NCBI RefSeq assembly: GCF_009696315.1
Contig: NZ_VUMG01000002.1
Span: forward strand, 248,001 to 312,000
Source of the DNA: Cutibacterium porci
GTDB lineage: Bacteria; Actinomycetota; Actinomycetes; Propionibacteriales; Propionibacteriaceae
Direction: 5' to 3'
Length of the DNA stretch: 64,000 nt
The notes beneath the pieces are model-generated. The model saw only the letters and a program-made list of their open reading frames with translations. It made no database searches and was not told the origin of the DNA. Both the position numbers and the translations under genes were made by a program. Numbering within the stretch: position 1 is the stretch's first letter; each line of letters begins with the position of its first letter. Positions 1-9,663 of this stretch are shown in pieces.

Positions 1-374
1 TTGACGATGCCGACGTCATGGTGCCGCATAACCAGCAGAAATTGCTCTTCGAAATGTTTTCTAAACTCACCGAACTCGACGATTCGACGATTATCGCCGC
101 CACCGTCGACGATGACATGGCCCCGCCGGGGTCTTTGGATGTGGAATTGCCGGCACACAACCGGGTCCATGCCGTCAAGTACCTTCACACGAATGAGGAT
201 GCCGACGATCAACCCCGAGATCCCGGAGCCCCCGAAGTGACTCAAATACCATTCGATAGCGATAATACAGCTCCGTTCGAGATTCCACACAAAGCCCATG
301 ACGCTACAGATGACCACGTCGACAACAACTCCCAAGCAGAAAATAGCCGTCCCGATAACTCCCCGCGGAGATAA
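1..374 (+). CDS. C-terminal part of a probable ABC transporter ATP-binding protein (5' end outside the window)
   Basis: The reading frame is open from the window edge (frame of base 3) to the TAA at 372-374. Its first residues, DDADVMVPHNQQ, followed by an amphipathic stretch and TIIAATVDDD, look like the end of a Walker B motif, a D-loop and the switch region of an ABC ATPase; only this last piece of the domain is visible. About 70 acidic, polar, probably disordered residues follow (many D, E, N, P). The gene ends 3 bases before a YhgE/Pip membrane protein, and ATPases often sit beside such proteins, so the two may form one export or surface complex. That partnership is inference. The usual H-loop histidine is not obvious, so an atypical ATPase is possible. 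Confidence 0.55.
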   Translation, partial: DDADVMVPHNQQKLLFEMFSKLTELDDSTIIAATVDDDMAPPGSLDVELPAHNRVHAVKYLHTNEDADDQPRDPGAPEVTQIPFDSDNTAPFEIPHKAHDATDDHVDNNSQAENSRPDNSPRR

Positions 375-377
375 CGC

Positions 378-2564
378 ATGCTGACTCGATTTATCAGACT
401 CGTACAGTTCGAGTTCCGACGTTTCAAAGGACGCTCCAAGCTCGGCTTGATCTTCATTCTCATCATCCCGTTGCTCTACGGCGGTATTTACCTTCACGCG
501 AACTGGGATCTGTATTCCAACACCAACAAGATTAAAATCGCTGTCGTTAACCACGACAAACCGGCGACATTCGACGGGCAGACAGTGAGCGCTGGCGGAG
601 AATTCGAGGATAGCCTTAAAAGGAATCCCCGGTTCGACTGGCAGTTCTTGGGCACTGACGACGACAAGGCGTACCAAGGTCTCCGCGATGCCGAGTACTT
701 TATGGTTATTGAGGTACCGGATGACTTTTCCACAAACATCATGTCTGCAGGTGACTTCCGCCCTGCACGTGCCACCCTTAAGCTTCACCGTGATGATGCG
801 AACGGGTTCATTATTGGCTTGCTCACGTCTCAGGTGCAGACTGCCCTGGAACAAGCCTTAGACCAGAGCGTCTCTGAAACATATTTCAATGCGCTCTTCG
901 TTAACCTAGGCACTATCAAAGAATCGCTTACGAAAGCGTCAGATGGATCTGGACAGATCGATGGCGGATTAAAGACCCTTAACGCTGGCATCACTCAGAT
1001 GAATGACAAGGTGCTGGGGGCGACAAAAGCTGTGGGTGATTCCACTGCAACTGTCAACAAGGTTAATTCCGCACTCGCCAACGCGGACTCGGCTGCCGCA
1101 AAGACATCGAGCGCGGTCACTCAGACACGCGTTGGTGCGCAGGCAATCACTGGCGCGGCGCAGAATGTTATGACTGACTCCCAAGCTGTTAATTCGGCAA
1201 TGATCCCGCTCATTAATAATGTGACGAAAAACCTTCCCGCCTTACAGGATCAGGCTAAGAACCTTGTGTCAGCTACTGCTACGTTGCAGAATCCGAATGG
1301 CAATTCTGTTGTTACGATTCAGCACAACGTAACTGGGGCTGCCAATAAGGCTTCTGCTCTCACCGTGAAGCATCCAGAGCTTGCCGATGATCCAGATTAC
1401 ATCTCTATGGTAAAACAGATCAATGGCGCTGCGAGTTCTACCACGACTGTGTCATCCAATATCGCAGCAGTGGCGAATGTGTCGGCCGGGCTCAACCTCA
1501 GCCTCAATCAGCAGAATGCAGACACCTTGGCAGATAATGCCACGGCGGCATTGAACCGACTCAACAAAGACGCCCAGCAAGTCAATAACGGTCTAGAGAC
1601 GATTAATGGCGCCATGGACACCGCTGATTCGGCTGCTAAAGATCTCAACAAGTCTGTCAACGACGCCACTAATGCCGGTCGAGACTTCACTGCGAAGGCT
1701 CCCGAAATCGCGTCTGGTGTGATGCAACTCAGCAACGGTCTGGGACAACTCAAAGCCGGTTCAGACACGCTGTCCAAGGGAGCAACTCAGCTTCATCAAG
1801 GTCTCGATTCGGGTGCCAAGCAGATCCCCGGCTTGTCCGACGACAAGCGCACAAATCTCGCTAATGTCATGAGTTCTCCAGTTGACATCGAGCAGACCGT
1901 CCTCCATTCCGCGAAGTATTACGGTCGCGGCTTGGCACCGATGTTCTTTTCTATCGCCATGTGGATCGCTTGTATCTCGACCTTCCTCGTGGTTCGTACT
2001 TTCTCCGGACGCGCTATGACCGGACGGGCAAACAGCCTGTCGATCGCCCTCGTAGGCTTCGGCCCACTAGCCGTCATCGCGTTGGTAGGTGCCTACATCA
2101 TGGCTTTCGGCGTGTGGTTAGCCTTGGGGCTCGATCCTGTCCACCCCTGGTACTTCATCGGATTTGTGACATTGACATCCCTGTCGTGGATGATGTTGGC
2201 ATTCTGGATGAGGCTTATCTTCGGATCCCCCCAGACCGCGATCTTCCTTATTCTCCTGGTGCTCCAGTTACCTACCTGTGGTGGAACCTTCCCAGTGACG
2301 ATGCTGCCGTCGGTGTACCAGAAGCTGGCGGTCATTATGCCGATGAAGTACTCGGTCGATGCGTTCCGAGTGCTCATTTCTGGTGGCCCGATGTCAACAC
2401 TGGCTCTCGGATTCGCTGTGGAGGGTGGCATCCTCATCATCTCCACAATTATCACCTTGAGTCTGGTCCACCGTCACAAGCTGTTCCGTATGCGTGACTT
2501 GCACCCACCGATGATCACCTCAACGTCTACCGCAGACTTCGCCTTCTCAGTGAGGCCGCGATGA
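378..2564 (+). CDS. YhgE/Pip domain membrane protein (ABC-2 type, phage infection protein family)
   Basis: 728 residues. There is one transmembrane segment near residues 24-42, then a large extracellular region to about residue 515 rich in Ala, Asn, Ser and Thr heptad-like repeats (probable long coiled coils), then about five transmembrane segments in the last 200 residues. This matches the YhgE/Pip architecture, related to ABC-2 permeases; members include the lactococcal phage infection protein Pip and type VII secretion-linked proteins. The substrate is unknown. The ATG at 378 lies 3 bases after the upstream stop and is preceded by GGAG at 7 bases. Its end overlaps the next gene by 4 bases (ATGA), so the three genes look like one operon. 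Confidence 0.85.
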   Translation: MLTRFIRLVQFEFRRFKGRSKLGLIFILIIPLLYGGIYLHANWDLYSNTNKIKIAVVNHDKPATFDGQTVSAGGEFEDSLKRNPRFDWQFLGTDDDKAYQGLRDAEYFMVIEVPDDFSTNIMSAGDFRPARATLKLHRDDANGFIIGLLTSQVQTALEQALDQSVSETYFNALFVNLGTIKESLTKASDGSGQIDGGLKTLNAGITQMNDKVLGATKAVGDSTATVNKVNSALANADSAAAKTSSAVTQTRVGAQAITGAAQNVMTDSQAVNSAMIPLINNVTKNLPALQDQAKNLVSATATLQNPNGNSVVTIQHNVTGAANKASALTVKHPELADDPDYISMVKQINGAASSTTTVSSNIAAVANVSAGLNLSLNQQNADTLADNATAALNRLNKDAQQVNNGLETINGAMDTADSAAKDLNKSVNDATNAGRDFTAKAPEIASGVMQLSNGLGQLKAGSDTLSKGATQLHQGLDSGAKQIPGLSDDKRTNLANVMSSPVDIEQTVLHSAKYYGRGLAPMFFSIAMWIACISTFLVVRTFSGRAMTGRANSLSIALVGFGPLAVIALVGAYIMAFGVWLALGLDPVHPWYFIGFVTLTSLSWMMLAFWMRLIFGSPQTAIFLILLVLQLPTCGGTFPVTMLPSVYQKLAVIMPMKYSVDAFRVLISGGPMSTLALGFAVEGGILIISTIITLSLVHRHKLFRMRDLHPPMITSTSTADFAFSVRPR

Positions 2565-2950
2565 ACGACGAGTTGGCGTCCCCGTCGGTACGCCGTGCAC
2601 TGGTCGCTGACGTCATCTGCGTGATTCTCTTCGCAACGATCGGGCGAGCCAGCCATGGTGAAGTACTATCGCCGGGTGGTCTGCTGCGAACCGGCACCCC
2701 ATTCGTGCTAGGGCTTGCAGTCGGGTGGGTCATCATCGTGACAGTCCGGATCGCGGCCCTGCGATGGTCGGCTGGAGCAGTGCTGTGGGCGAGCACCATC
2801 ATCGTCGGAATGGTGGTGCGCCACTTCACAGGTCAAGGCGTGGCGGTGACCTTCATCATCGTCGCTGCGTGTTTCTTGGCCCTTACCCTCATCGGTTGGC
2901 GAGTCATCGCGACCGCGATCGGGGTAGCTCGGCGCAAAAGGCGTGCCTGA
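2561..2950 (+). CDS. DUF3054 family membrane protein
   Basis: 129 residues with about four hydrophobic segments (roughly 14-30, 45-65, 72-88, 95-118) and a basic C-terminus ending RRKRRA, which suggests a cytoplasmic tail. The pattern, including an early AxxxDxxCVxxFxxIGRxxH stretch, fits the actinobacterial DUF3054 family of unknown function. The ATG overlaps the stop of the YhgE/Pip gene (ATGA), so translation is probably coupled, and a strong hairpin follows directly. No enzymatic motif is visible. Confidence 0.75.
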   Translation: MNDELASPSVRRALVADVICVILFATIGRASHGEVLSPGGLLRTGTPFVLGLAVGWVIIVTVRIAALRWSAGAVLWASTIIVGMVVRHFTGQGVAVTFIIVAACFLALTLIGWRVIATAIGVARRKRRA

Positions 2951-2951
2951 C

Positions 2952-2990
2952 AACGGTGGGCCGACGGGATGTCCCGTCGGCCCACCGTTT
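2952..2990. terminator. Strong bidirectional terminator-like hairpin
   Basis: An 18-base-pair perfect stem (2952-2969 with 2972-2989) and a very tight loop lie directly after the DUF3054 stop and before the convergent end of the HAD-TrmI gene. It ends in TTT on the plus strand. The position between two convergent genes suggests it ends transcription in both directions. Confidence 0.85.
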
Positions 2991-3019
2991 ATGACAAGAC
3001 TCACGTGTGACAGACGTCG

Positions 3020-4654
3020 CTATCTTTCTTCTTTCGGCAAGCGCCACTGATCATGCTCAGTGATGTTGCGCGGCCGTGGCCCGTGATAATCCGGGCCGTA
3101 AGCTCCTGGAGCTGGGCGGCGCTTACGCATTGGTGCCGTCACACCTGGGGCAAGGCGTCGTGACATGACGAGGAATCCCGTGTGGCCCGTCGTTCCGTGC
3201 GCCGGACGAATCGCCAGTCCTTCGGCGTGCCAGTCACGCGTCGTCGTTTCGGTAGCCGATGGCTCAGTCCATCCACCATCTGCGCGCAGGGTATCCATAA
3301 CGCGACCCATCTGAGTTGTGGTTGCGACATAACAGCACAACACGCCGCCGGGCACCAATACCCTACTCACTGTCTCGACGCATTCCCACGGTGCGAGCAT
3401 ATCAAGTATGACTCGGTCAAGTGGTTCTGGACCGATCCCAGTGACGAGATCGGATACCTTAAGATGCCACGTGGATGGAACTTCTCCATAAAAGGAGGCT
3501 ACATTCTTCCGAGCGACATCGGCGAATTCCTGACGCCTCTCGTAGGAATACAGGTGTCCGTTTGGTCCTATCGCGCGTAGTAGCGGGATGGATAATCCTC
3601 CCGATCCTACTCCAGCCTCTAGTACCCGAGCACCTGGAAAAATATCGGCCCACATGATGATCTGAGCCGCTTCTTTGGGATAAATAATTGCCGCCTCTCG
3701 CGGCATAGATACCGTAAACTCGCTCAGGATTGGTCGCATGGCTAAAAAGTTCAAGCCACCAACAGAGGTGACGACAACTCCCTGTGGGCCTCCGATAAGG
3801 TCGTCATGGCGTACTGCACCCTTGGTGGTATGAAAGATTCCGCCGGGCTGTAAAACGATGGAATGCTTACGACCTTTGGGATCGGTAAGCGTCACCCGCT
3901 CACCTGAACGTAGGACTCCCCCACCACCATTAGCTATCGGAGCAGGTGGTTCGTCAGCGAGGTGCCAAAGACTGATCACGTCGGCCAATGACAATCCTGA
4001 TAAATCAGGGCGATGTACCCGTCGTGGCCCTGGGCCAACCTGAGCCGGACCAGAGACGGTCAACACGGCTGCACCAGCATCGGTCGCTGAGGCTGCCCCC
4101 TTCGGTGAATCCTCGACAGCCAGGCACTCAGAAATGTTGACCCCAAGACGTTCAGCGGCAAGGAGGTAAGGATCTGGGGCAGGTTTAGTGGTCTGCGGGG
4201 TGACGTCGTCGAAGGTCACCACGGTGTTGAAAGGATTGCCAATCTCCTCAGTCATGGCCGCCAATACCGGCTCAACTACCGCATAAGCGGACCCGGTGAC
4301 GATTGCCATCGGAATGCCGGCCTCCCGCATTTCAGTGAGGAGTTGTAATACTCCCGGACGCCAAGGAACCTCGCGTTCCCGATTGAACCGAGAGACCATA
4401 GCAATAAGGTCATGCCGGATCTCGTCAATAGTCCGCGCTCCGCCGATACTGGCGGCCATCGCCTCGCAGACATCAGTCAGCGGCCCCCCAGTGAACCCGT
4501 TGGCATAGTCGCGATCCCACACAACCCCATGTGAGGCAAGGATCGCCAACTCGGCCTCGACCCAGCGCGGCTCGGTATCAACGAGGGTACCGTCGAAATC
4601 CCACAGGACAGCGGTGAAACGGTTGGCAGTCTCGGTATGGGTCTCACTTGGCAT
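3020..4654 (-). CDS. trmI: Fusion: HAD-family phosphatase + tRNA (adenine-58-N1)-methyltransferase TrmI
   Basis: 544 residues from the ATG at 4654, which is preceded by GGAGG at about 12 bases and overlaps the metH end by 11 bases. Residues 1-225 are a HAD hydrolase of the phosphoglycolate phosphatase/beta-phosphoglucomutase type: DFDGTLVD with nucleophile D19 and D21, a VTGS motif II, a TKPAPDP lysine and VEDSPKGA. A Pro/Gly linker follows. Residues from about 245 are a full TrmI: the N-terminal small domain (GERVTLTDPKGR) and SAM motif I VLEAGVGSGG near 344. TrmI makes m1A58 in the T-loop of tRNAs. There is no stop, frameshift or second start between the domains. In many actinobacteria trmI stands alone near proteasome genes; none are visible here. 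The HAD substrate is unknown. Confidence 0.85.
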   Translation of the reverse strand: MPSETHTETANRFTAVLWDFDGTLVDTEPRWVEAELAILASHGVVWDRDYANGFTGGPLTDVCEAMAASIGGARTIDEIRHDLIAMVSRFNREREVPWRPGVLQLLTEMREAGIPMAIVTGSAYAVVEPVLAAMTEEIGNPFNTVVTFDDVTPQTTKPAPDPYLLAAERLGVNISECLAVEDSPKGAASATDAGAAVLTVSGPAQVGPGPRRVHRPDLSGLSLADVISLWHLADEPPAPIANGGGGVLRSGERVTLTDPKGRKHSIVLQPGGIFHTTKGAVRHDDLIGGPQGVVVTSVGGLNFLAMRPILSEFTVSMPREAAIIYPKEAAQIIMWADIFPGARVLEAGVGSGGLSIPLLRAIGPNGHLYSYERRQEFADVARKNVASFYGEVPSTWHLKVSDLVTGIGPEPLDRVILDMLAPWECVETVSRVLVPGGVLCCYVATTTQMGRVMDTLRADGGWTEPSATETTTRDWHAEGLAIRPAHGTTGHTGFLVMSRRLAPGVTAPMRKRRPAPGAYGPDYHGPRPRNITEHDQWRLPKEER

Positions 4655-7600
4655 TGAAATAGTTAGCCTCCGGGTGATGGACGACGAAGGCGTCAGTGGA
4701 CTGCTCAGGATGAAGCTGGAACTCCTCTGATAACTCCACGCCGATCCTCGTCGGGTCAAGTAATGTCACCACCTTGGCACGATCTTCGAGGTTCGGGCAG
4801 GCGGCATAACCGAAACTGTACCGGCAGCCACGGTACATTTGGTGTTCGATAGCGTCAGCGACCGAGCAGTCGGTGCCATCAATACCCAATTCATGACGCA
4901 CCCGAGCATGCCACATCTCAGCCAAAGCCTCGGTGAGCTGAACCGACAGGCCGTGCAACTCGAGGTATTCGCGATAGGAATTGGACTCGAACAATCGCTG
5001 GGTGGCAGCTGACACCGCCTTACCCATTGTCACGAGCTGAAAGCTGATGACGTCGGGCCCGTACCTGCCAGCTTCGTCAGCGTCGCGGAAGAAGTCAGCC
5101 AGACAGAGTCTCCGTCCGCTGCGTTGACGTGGGAAGGTGAATCGAGTGAGTTCCTGGGAGGTGTCCTCTGGATTAAGGACAATGAGATCATGGCCCTGAG
5201 AGAAGCACGGCCAGTAGCCGTCAACGACGCCGAACTGAGCGAGGTTCTCTTGACGGATGCGGTCGAGCAGCAGGCGCAACCGCGGCCGGGCCACCTCGTT
5301 GACCATACGATCCCAGGACCCGTCACTGCGTGATCCCTTAAGCCCCCACCGCCCCATAAACGTCGCTCTTTCATCAAGCCACACCAGTACATCTGCAAGC
5401 GGAATGCCGGTGGAGACTCGAGAGCCCCACAATGGCGGGGTCGGAACCTCTACGGATCCGGGGATAGGACGTGCCACATCACAGCGAGGGGCGTCCTTCT
5501 CGATCGTTATGTCTTCGGTGTCTGGCACAGGCTCGGCTACCTTAATGCGACGGCGTCGAGGCTTCGGAAGCTCGGCTCCAGGAACCCCCTTTTTTACAGC
5601 CATAACCGAATTCATCAGACGCAGTCCTTCGAACGCGTCCTTGGCGTAACGCACCTCGCCGTCAAATAGATCATTGAGGTCCTCTTCGACGAAGCTCCTT
5701 GTCAGAGCCGCTCCACCAAGCATGACCGGGTATCGTGAAGCCAGCCCCGCATGGTTGAGCTCCAGCAGATTGTCTTTCATCACCATCGTTGACTTCACCA
5801 GCAGACCAGACATGCCAATAACGTCGGCTTTATTCGCCTCGGCGGCTTCAATAATCGCTGTCACTGGCTGCTTAATGCCTAAGTTGACGACGTGGTAGCC
5901 ATTATTGGACACGATGATGTCGACAAGATTTTTCCCAATATCGTGAACATCACCTTTCACCGTTGCCAAGACCAGCGTTCCCTTACCGGACGTCTCGGAT
6001 TTATCCATGTGAGGTTCCAGATAGGCAACGGCAGCCTTCATGACTTCTGCTGATTGCAGCACGAAGGGCAGTTGCATCTTGCCCGAGCCAAAAAGGTCAC
6101 CAACGACCTGCATACCAGCTAACAGGTCCTCGTTGACAATATCGAGGGCGGATTTGGACGCCATAGCCTCATCAAGGTCAGCTTCCAAACCTTTCGCATT
6201 ACCGTCAATGATGCGCTGCTTGAGACGTTCGAAGAGCGGCATGGCGGCCAATTCGGCCTCCCGCTCAGCACGCATGGATGCGGCCGTCACCCCCTCAAAG
6301 AGCTCCAGGAATCGCGCGAGAGGATCATAGTCACCACGCCGTCGATCGTAGACGAGGTCGAGTGCAGCCTCACGCTGCTCGTCGGGAATCCGGTCGATTG
6401 GCAGGATCTTCGCAGTGTGGACGATTGCCGAATCCAAACCTGCTTTAACGGCTTCATGAAGAAACACCGAGTTAAGGACAATCCGAGCGGCTGGATTAAG
6501 TCCGAAAGAGATGTTTGAGATACCGAGAGTGGTGCGTACCCCAGGGTAACGCTTCTTAATCGTGGCAATGGCGTTAATGGTCTCTAGACCGTCACGCCGC
6601 GTCTCTTCTTGACCAGTGGCGATCGGAAAAGTGAGGCAGTCGACGAGAATATCGCCGATATCCATACCCCAGGTACCGACAAGGTCGTCAATAAGGCGCG
6701 ACGCCACTCTCACTTTCCATTCGGAAGTTCTAGCCTGACCCTCCTCATCAATAGTCAGCGCAACAACTCCAGCGCCGTTTTCCACAACAATCGGCATAAC
6801 GCGTTGATAGCGCGAACCGGGGCCATCGCCGTCCTCAAAATTGACCGAGTTAATAATGCAGCGACCAGGGAGGTGTTCCAAGCCAGCGGCAAGCACGTCA
6901 GGCTCGGTAGAGTCAAGAATAATCGGCAATGTACATGCAGTAGCTAAACGCGCCGATAGTTCTGACATGTCTGCCACGCCGTCGCGTCCGACATAATCAA
7001 CGCACAAGTCAAGCAGGTGTGCGCCGTCGCGGGTCTGCGCCTTGGCAATGTCGACACATTCATCCCAATTGTGAGCCAGCATGGCTTCGCGGAAAGCCTT
7101 GGAACCGTTTGCATTGGTTCGCTCACCGATCGCCAGATACGCGGTGTCCTGGCTGAGCGGAACATCGTTGTAGAGAGACGCGACAGCGTCGACGTGGTGG
7201 ATCGTTCGCTCACGAACTGACCGACCGGACACTCGCTGCGCGATAGCGCGGGTGTGGTCGGGAGTAGTGCCGCAACAGCCACCGACGACAGACAACCCAA
7301 AACGATCGACATAGTCGTCAAGGACAGGAGCTAGATCATCAGGGCCCAGCGGGTAACGCGCCCCCTCACCCGTGATCTCGGGCAAACCTGCGTTTGGCAT
7401 GCACATAATTGGCACTCGCGCACCACGAGATAACGTACGCAAATGCTCAGCCATTTCGGCAGGGCCGGTGGCACAGTTGAGTCCGATAGCGTCGACGCCG
7501 AGGGATTCCAATACCGTCAACGCAGCTCCGGTTTCCGATCCCATGAGCATGGTGCCGGTCGTCTCCACCGTGAAATCGACGAGGACTGGCAGGTCAACCT

Positions 7601-8129
7601 TGCGCGCAGCGGCAGCTCGGTGTGCTCCGATTATTGCCGCGCGGGCTTGTAGCAAATCTTGGCAGGTTTCGATCTGGACGCCATCGATGCCGGCGTCGAT
7701 CATAGCTTCGATGACGTGCTGGTAGACGTCACGGATAGCAGCGAAGCCGATCTGGCGCAGGGTGGGAAGCTTGGTTCCTGGCCCGATCGATCCGACGACG
7801 TAGCGTGGCTTATCGGTGCGCCTGTCAGCGGCCTGCCTGGCTAGTCTGGCAGCCGCTGATGCAAGCTCACTAGCCCGAGGTGCAATGCCGTATTCAGTCA
7901 ATGCTGGCAGGTTCGCACCGAAAGTATTGGTCTCAATGATGTCTGCCCCAGCGTCTAGGTACGCCTCATGGATTCCGGAAATGACGTCGGGACGGGTGAC
8001 GTTGAGGATCTCGTTACAGCCCTCGAGCCCTTGGAAGTCATCCATTGTGATATCGCTGCTCTGCAGCATCGTGCCCATTGCGCCATCAATAACGAGAACA
8101 TTCTGGGACAGAGCGGTGCGAAGGGTCAT
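4644..8129 (-). CDS. metH: Cobalamin-dependent methionine synthase
   Basis: 1,161 residues, near the family length of about 1,200. Domains in order: homocysteine-binding barrel with zinc cysteines near 219 and 284-285 (GLNCATG, GGCCGTT); pterin-binding domain (YLAIGERTNANGSK); cap and B12-binding domain with GDVHDIGKN, whose His near 728 ligates cobalt; C-terminal activation domain (YSFGYAACPN). It transfers methyl from 5-methyltetrahydrofolate to homocysteine, giving methionine for metK in this window. The ATG at 8129 starts at MTLRTALSQ, just before the conserved VIDGAMGTML. The frame stays open to 8675, but that extension runs through the opposite PAC2 gene and matches nothing. The start codon lacks a clear Shine-Dalgarno sequence. 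Confidence 0.96.
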   Translation of the reverse strand: MTLRTALSQNVLVIDGAMGTMLQSSDITMDDFQGLEGCNEILNVTRPDVISGIHEAYLDAGADIIETNTFGANLPALTEYGIAPRASELASAAARLARQAADRRTDKPRYVVGSIGPGTKLPTLRQIGFAAIRDVYQHVIEAMIDAGIDGVQIETCQDLLQARAAIIGAHRAAAARKVDLPVLVDFTVETTGTMLMGSETGAALTVLESLGVDAIGLNCATGPAEMAEHLRTLSRGARVPIMCMPNAGLPEITGEGARYPLGPDDLAPVLDDYVDRFGLSVVGGCCGTTPDHTRAIAQRVSGRSVRERTIHHVDAVASLYNDVPLSQDTAYLAIGERTNANGSKAFREAMLAHNWDECVDIAKAQTRDGAHLLDLCVDYVGRDGVADMSELSARLATACTLPIILDSTEPDVLAAGLEHLPGRCIINSVNFEDGDGPGSRYQRVMPIVVENGAGVVALTIDEEGQARTSEWKVRVASRLIDDLVGTWGMDIGDILVDCLTFPIATGQEETRRDGLETINAIATIKKRYPGVRTTLGISNISFGLNPAARIVLNSVFLHEAVKAGLDSAIVHTAKILPIDRIPDEQREAALDLVYDRRRGDYDPLARFLELFEGVTAASMRAEREAELAAMPLFERLKQRIIDGNAKGLEADLDEAMASKSALDIVNEDLLAGMQVVGDLFGSGKMQLPFVLQSAEVMKAAVAYLEPHMDKSETSGKGTLVLATVKGDVHDIGKNLVDIIVSNNGYHVVNLGIKQPVTAIIEAAEANKADVIGMSGLLVKSTMVMKDNLLELNHAGLASRYPVMLGGAALTRSFVEEDLNDLFDGEVRYAKDAFEGLRLMNSVMAVKKGVPGAELPKPRRRRIKVAEPVPDTEDITIEKDAPRCDVARPIPGSVEVPTPPLWGSRVSTGIPLADVLVWLDERATFMGRWGLKGSRSDGSWDRMVNEVARPRLRLLLDRIRQENLAQFGVVDGYWPCFSQGHDLIVLNPEDTSQELTRFTFPRQRSGRRLCLADFFRDADEAGRYGPDVISFQLVTMGKAVSAATQRLFESNSYREYLELHGLSVQLTEALAEMWHARVRHELGIDGTDCSVADAIEHQMYRGCRYSFGYAACPNLEDRAKVVTLLDPTRIGVELSEEFQLHPEQSTDAFVVHHPEANYFNAK

Positions 8130-8165
8130 GGGACTCAGCCTAGGGCGCAGGCTAACCTTGGCACC

Positions 8166-8987
8166 ATGCGATTTCGACACATGGACCGGCCATGGGTCGT
8201 TGTGGCCTTCGGCGGCTGGAACGACGCCGGCTCGGCCGCTACCCAGGCGGCGACTCTCATCGCCGAGTATTCCGATGCAAAAATATGGCGCACGATTGAT
8301 GGTGAGATCTTTCATGATTTCCGCCAAACCCGTCCCGCCATTACGGTTATGAACGACATCGAGATCGTCAATTGGCCACGAACTGCTATTAGGGTCGGGA
8401 AATGGCACGATCAACCCATCGTCGTCGTTGACGGACCCGAGCCGAGCCTGCGTTGGCGTACATACTGTTTCCGGCTGCTTCGACTGCTGCGCAAGCTCAA
8501 ACCGGCCGGCATCGTGGTCCTGGGTGCCATGGCTACTGACGTGGCACATACCCGACAACTTCCAATAATGGTGTCGGCCGCCGACCCTCTCCTTATTAGC
8601 CAATTGGGGGCGGAAAAGCTCGAGTACGACGGGCCCACCGGTATCCCCTTTGTCCTGGTTACGCAAGCGCGCCACTACGGAATGAATGCTGTAGGTCTGT
8701 GGGTAGGGGTTCCTCAGTATGCTTGTGAGTCACCGTGTCCTCCTGCTGCCCAAGCCCTCCTGGTACGAATCGAAGAGCTTACGGGGATCGCTGTTCCGCA
8801 AGGTGGGCTTGAGGAAGACAAGCGAGAATGGACCGCCGCAATCAATGAAGCCGTGGCCGAACACCCTGAATTGGCTGAATACATCTCCGCGCTGGAAACT
8901 GAGCAGGACGCCGCCCTCTCTGAGGGGCTGACCGGAGATGTCCTTGCTGTCGAGTTCCAGTCCTACCTACGCCACCGGGGCCACTAG
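8166..8987 (+). CDS. PAC2 family protein
   Basis: 273 residues from the ATG at 8166 (a second ATG at 8181 is equally possible). The conserved VVVAFGGWNDAG start and the later AMATDVAHTRQLP and GxxGIPFVLV stretches fit the PAC2 (proteasome assembly chaperone 2-like) family. Mycobacteria carry the same gene next to metH (Rv2125/Rv2124c), so the divergent metH/PAC2 pair is old and conserved. Its function in actinobacteria is not settled; a proteasome role is doubtful here because no proteasome gene is visible. Only 36 bases separate the two divergent starts, so each promoter must lie within or very close to the other gene. Confidence 0.85.
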   Translation: MRFRHMDRPWVVVAFGGWNDAGSAATQAATLIAEYSDAKIWRTIDGEIFHDFRQTRPAITVMNDIEIVNWPRTAIRVGKWHDQPIVVVDGPEPSLRWRTYCFRLLRLLRKLKPAGIVVLGAMATDVAHTRQLPIMVSAADPLLISQLGAEKLEYDGPTGIPFVLVTQARHYGMNAVGLWVGVPQYACESPCPPAAQALLVRIEELTGIAVPQGGLEEDKREWTAAINEAVAEHPELAEYISALETEQDAALSEGLTGDVLAVEFQSYLRHRGH

Positions 8988-8991
8988 CCCC

Positions 8992-9663
8992 TCACCGGGC
9001 ACGCACCTGGGCTGCACCAGCCAGATCACGCAATGAGGTGACCACGGTATCGGGGTCGCTCGAACGGTAGACGGCCGATCCGGCCACAAAGGTGTCGGCC
9101 CCTGCCTCGGCGGCGCGTTCAATGGTCCCGACTGAGACACCACCGTCAATTTGCAGCCAGATATCCCCACCAGCCGCATCTATGAGCTTGCGGGCCTTGC
9201 GGATCTTGGCAAGCACTGGGTCGAGGAACTGTTGGCCACCGAAACCAGGCTCGACCGTCATGAGGAGAATTTGGTCAAACTCGGTGAGAATATCGGCGAG
9301 CTGTTCGACTGGCGTTGCTGGGCGCAATGCTACTGCTGCCCGTGCCCCCATCGACCGAAGTTCACGAGCAAGTTTGATGGGGGCAGTTGCAGCCTCTAGA
9401 TGAAAGGTGACCGACTGGGCCCCCGCCTCGACGTACTGCGGAGCCCATCTGTCAGGGTCCTCGATCATCAGATGGACGTCAAACATGAGGTCAGTCGCCG
9501 GGCGCAACGATGCCACAAACGGTGCCCCCATGACGAGATTCGGCACGAAGTGACCATCCATGACGTCAATATGTACGCCGTCCGCTGACGGGATACGTCC
9601 CACCTCGCCGGCGAGGTTGGCTAGGTTGGCATTGAGAATCGACGGTGTGATGCGAACTGTCAT
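8992..9663 (-). CDS. rpe: Ribulose-phosphate 3-epimerase
   Basis: 223 residues, normal family length. It interconverts ribulose 5-phosphate and xylulose 5-phosphate in the pentose phosphate pathway. Visible signatures: [10 protein letters not shown] at the N-terminus, [12 protein letters not shown] (metal-binding His and catalytic Asp), [19 protein letters not shown] and QIDGGV with the second catalytic Asp. The ATG at 9663 has AGG 8-9 bases upstream. It converges on the PAC2 gene with a 4-base gap and no hairpin between them. Confidence 0.95.
   Translation of the reverse strand: MTVRITPSILNANLANLAGEVGRIPSADGVHIDVMDGHFVPNLVMGAPFVASLRPATDLMFDVHLMIEDPDRWAPQYVEAGAQSVTFHLEAATAPIKLARELRSMGARAAVALRPATPVEQLADILTEFDQILLMTVEPGFGGQQFLDPVLAKIRKARKLIDAAGGDIWLQIDGGVSVGTIERAAEAGADTFVAGSAVYRSSDPDTVVTSLRDLAGAAQVRAR

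Noticed and set aside
2951-4654. Proteasome/pupylation genes near trmI as in mycobacteria
   Set aside because: The gene downstream side is a terminator followed by convergent unrelated genes; no pup, prcAB, mpa or pafA in the window.
7968-8165. Upstream extension of the PAC2 frame
   Set aside because: It lies antisense within metH; family similarity begins at 8166/8181.
8130-8400. Cobalamin riboswitch upstream of metH
   Set aside because: This region is coding sequence of PAC2 on the other strand; no B12-box-like pattern was seen.
8130-8675. Upstream extension of the metH frame to 8675 on the minus strand
   Set aside because: It is antisense to the PAC2 gene and has no MetH-like sequence; the conserved N-terminus begins at 8129.
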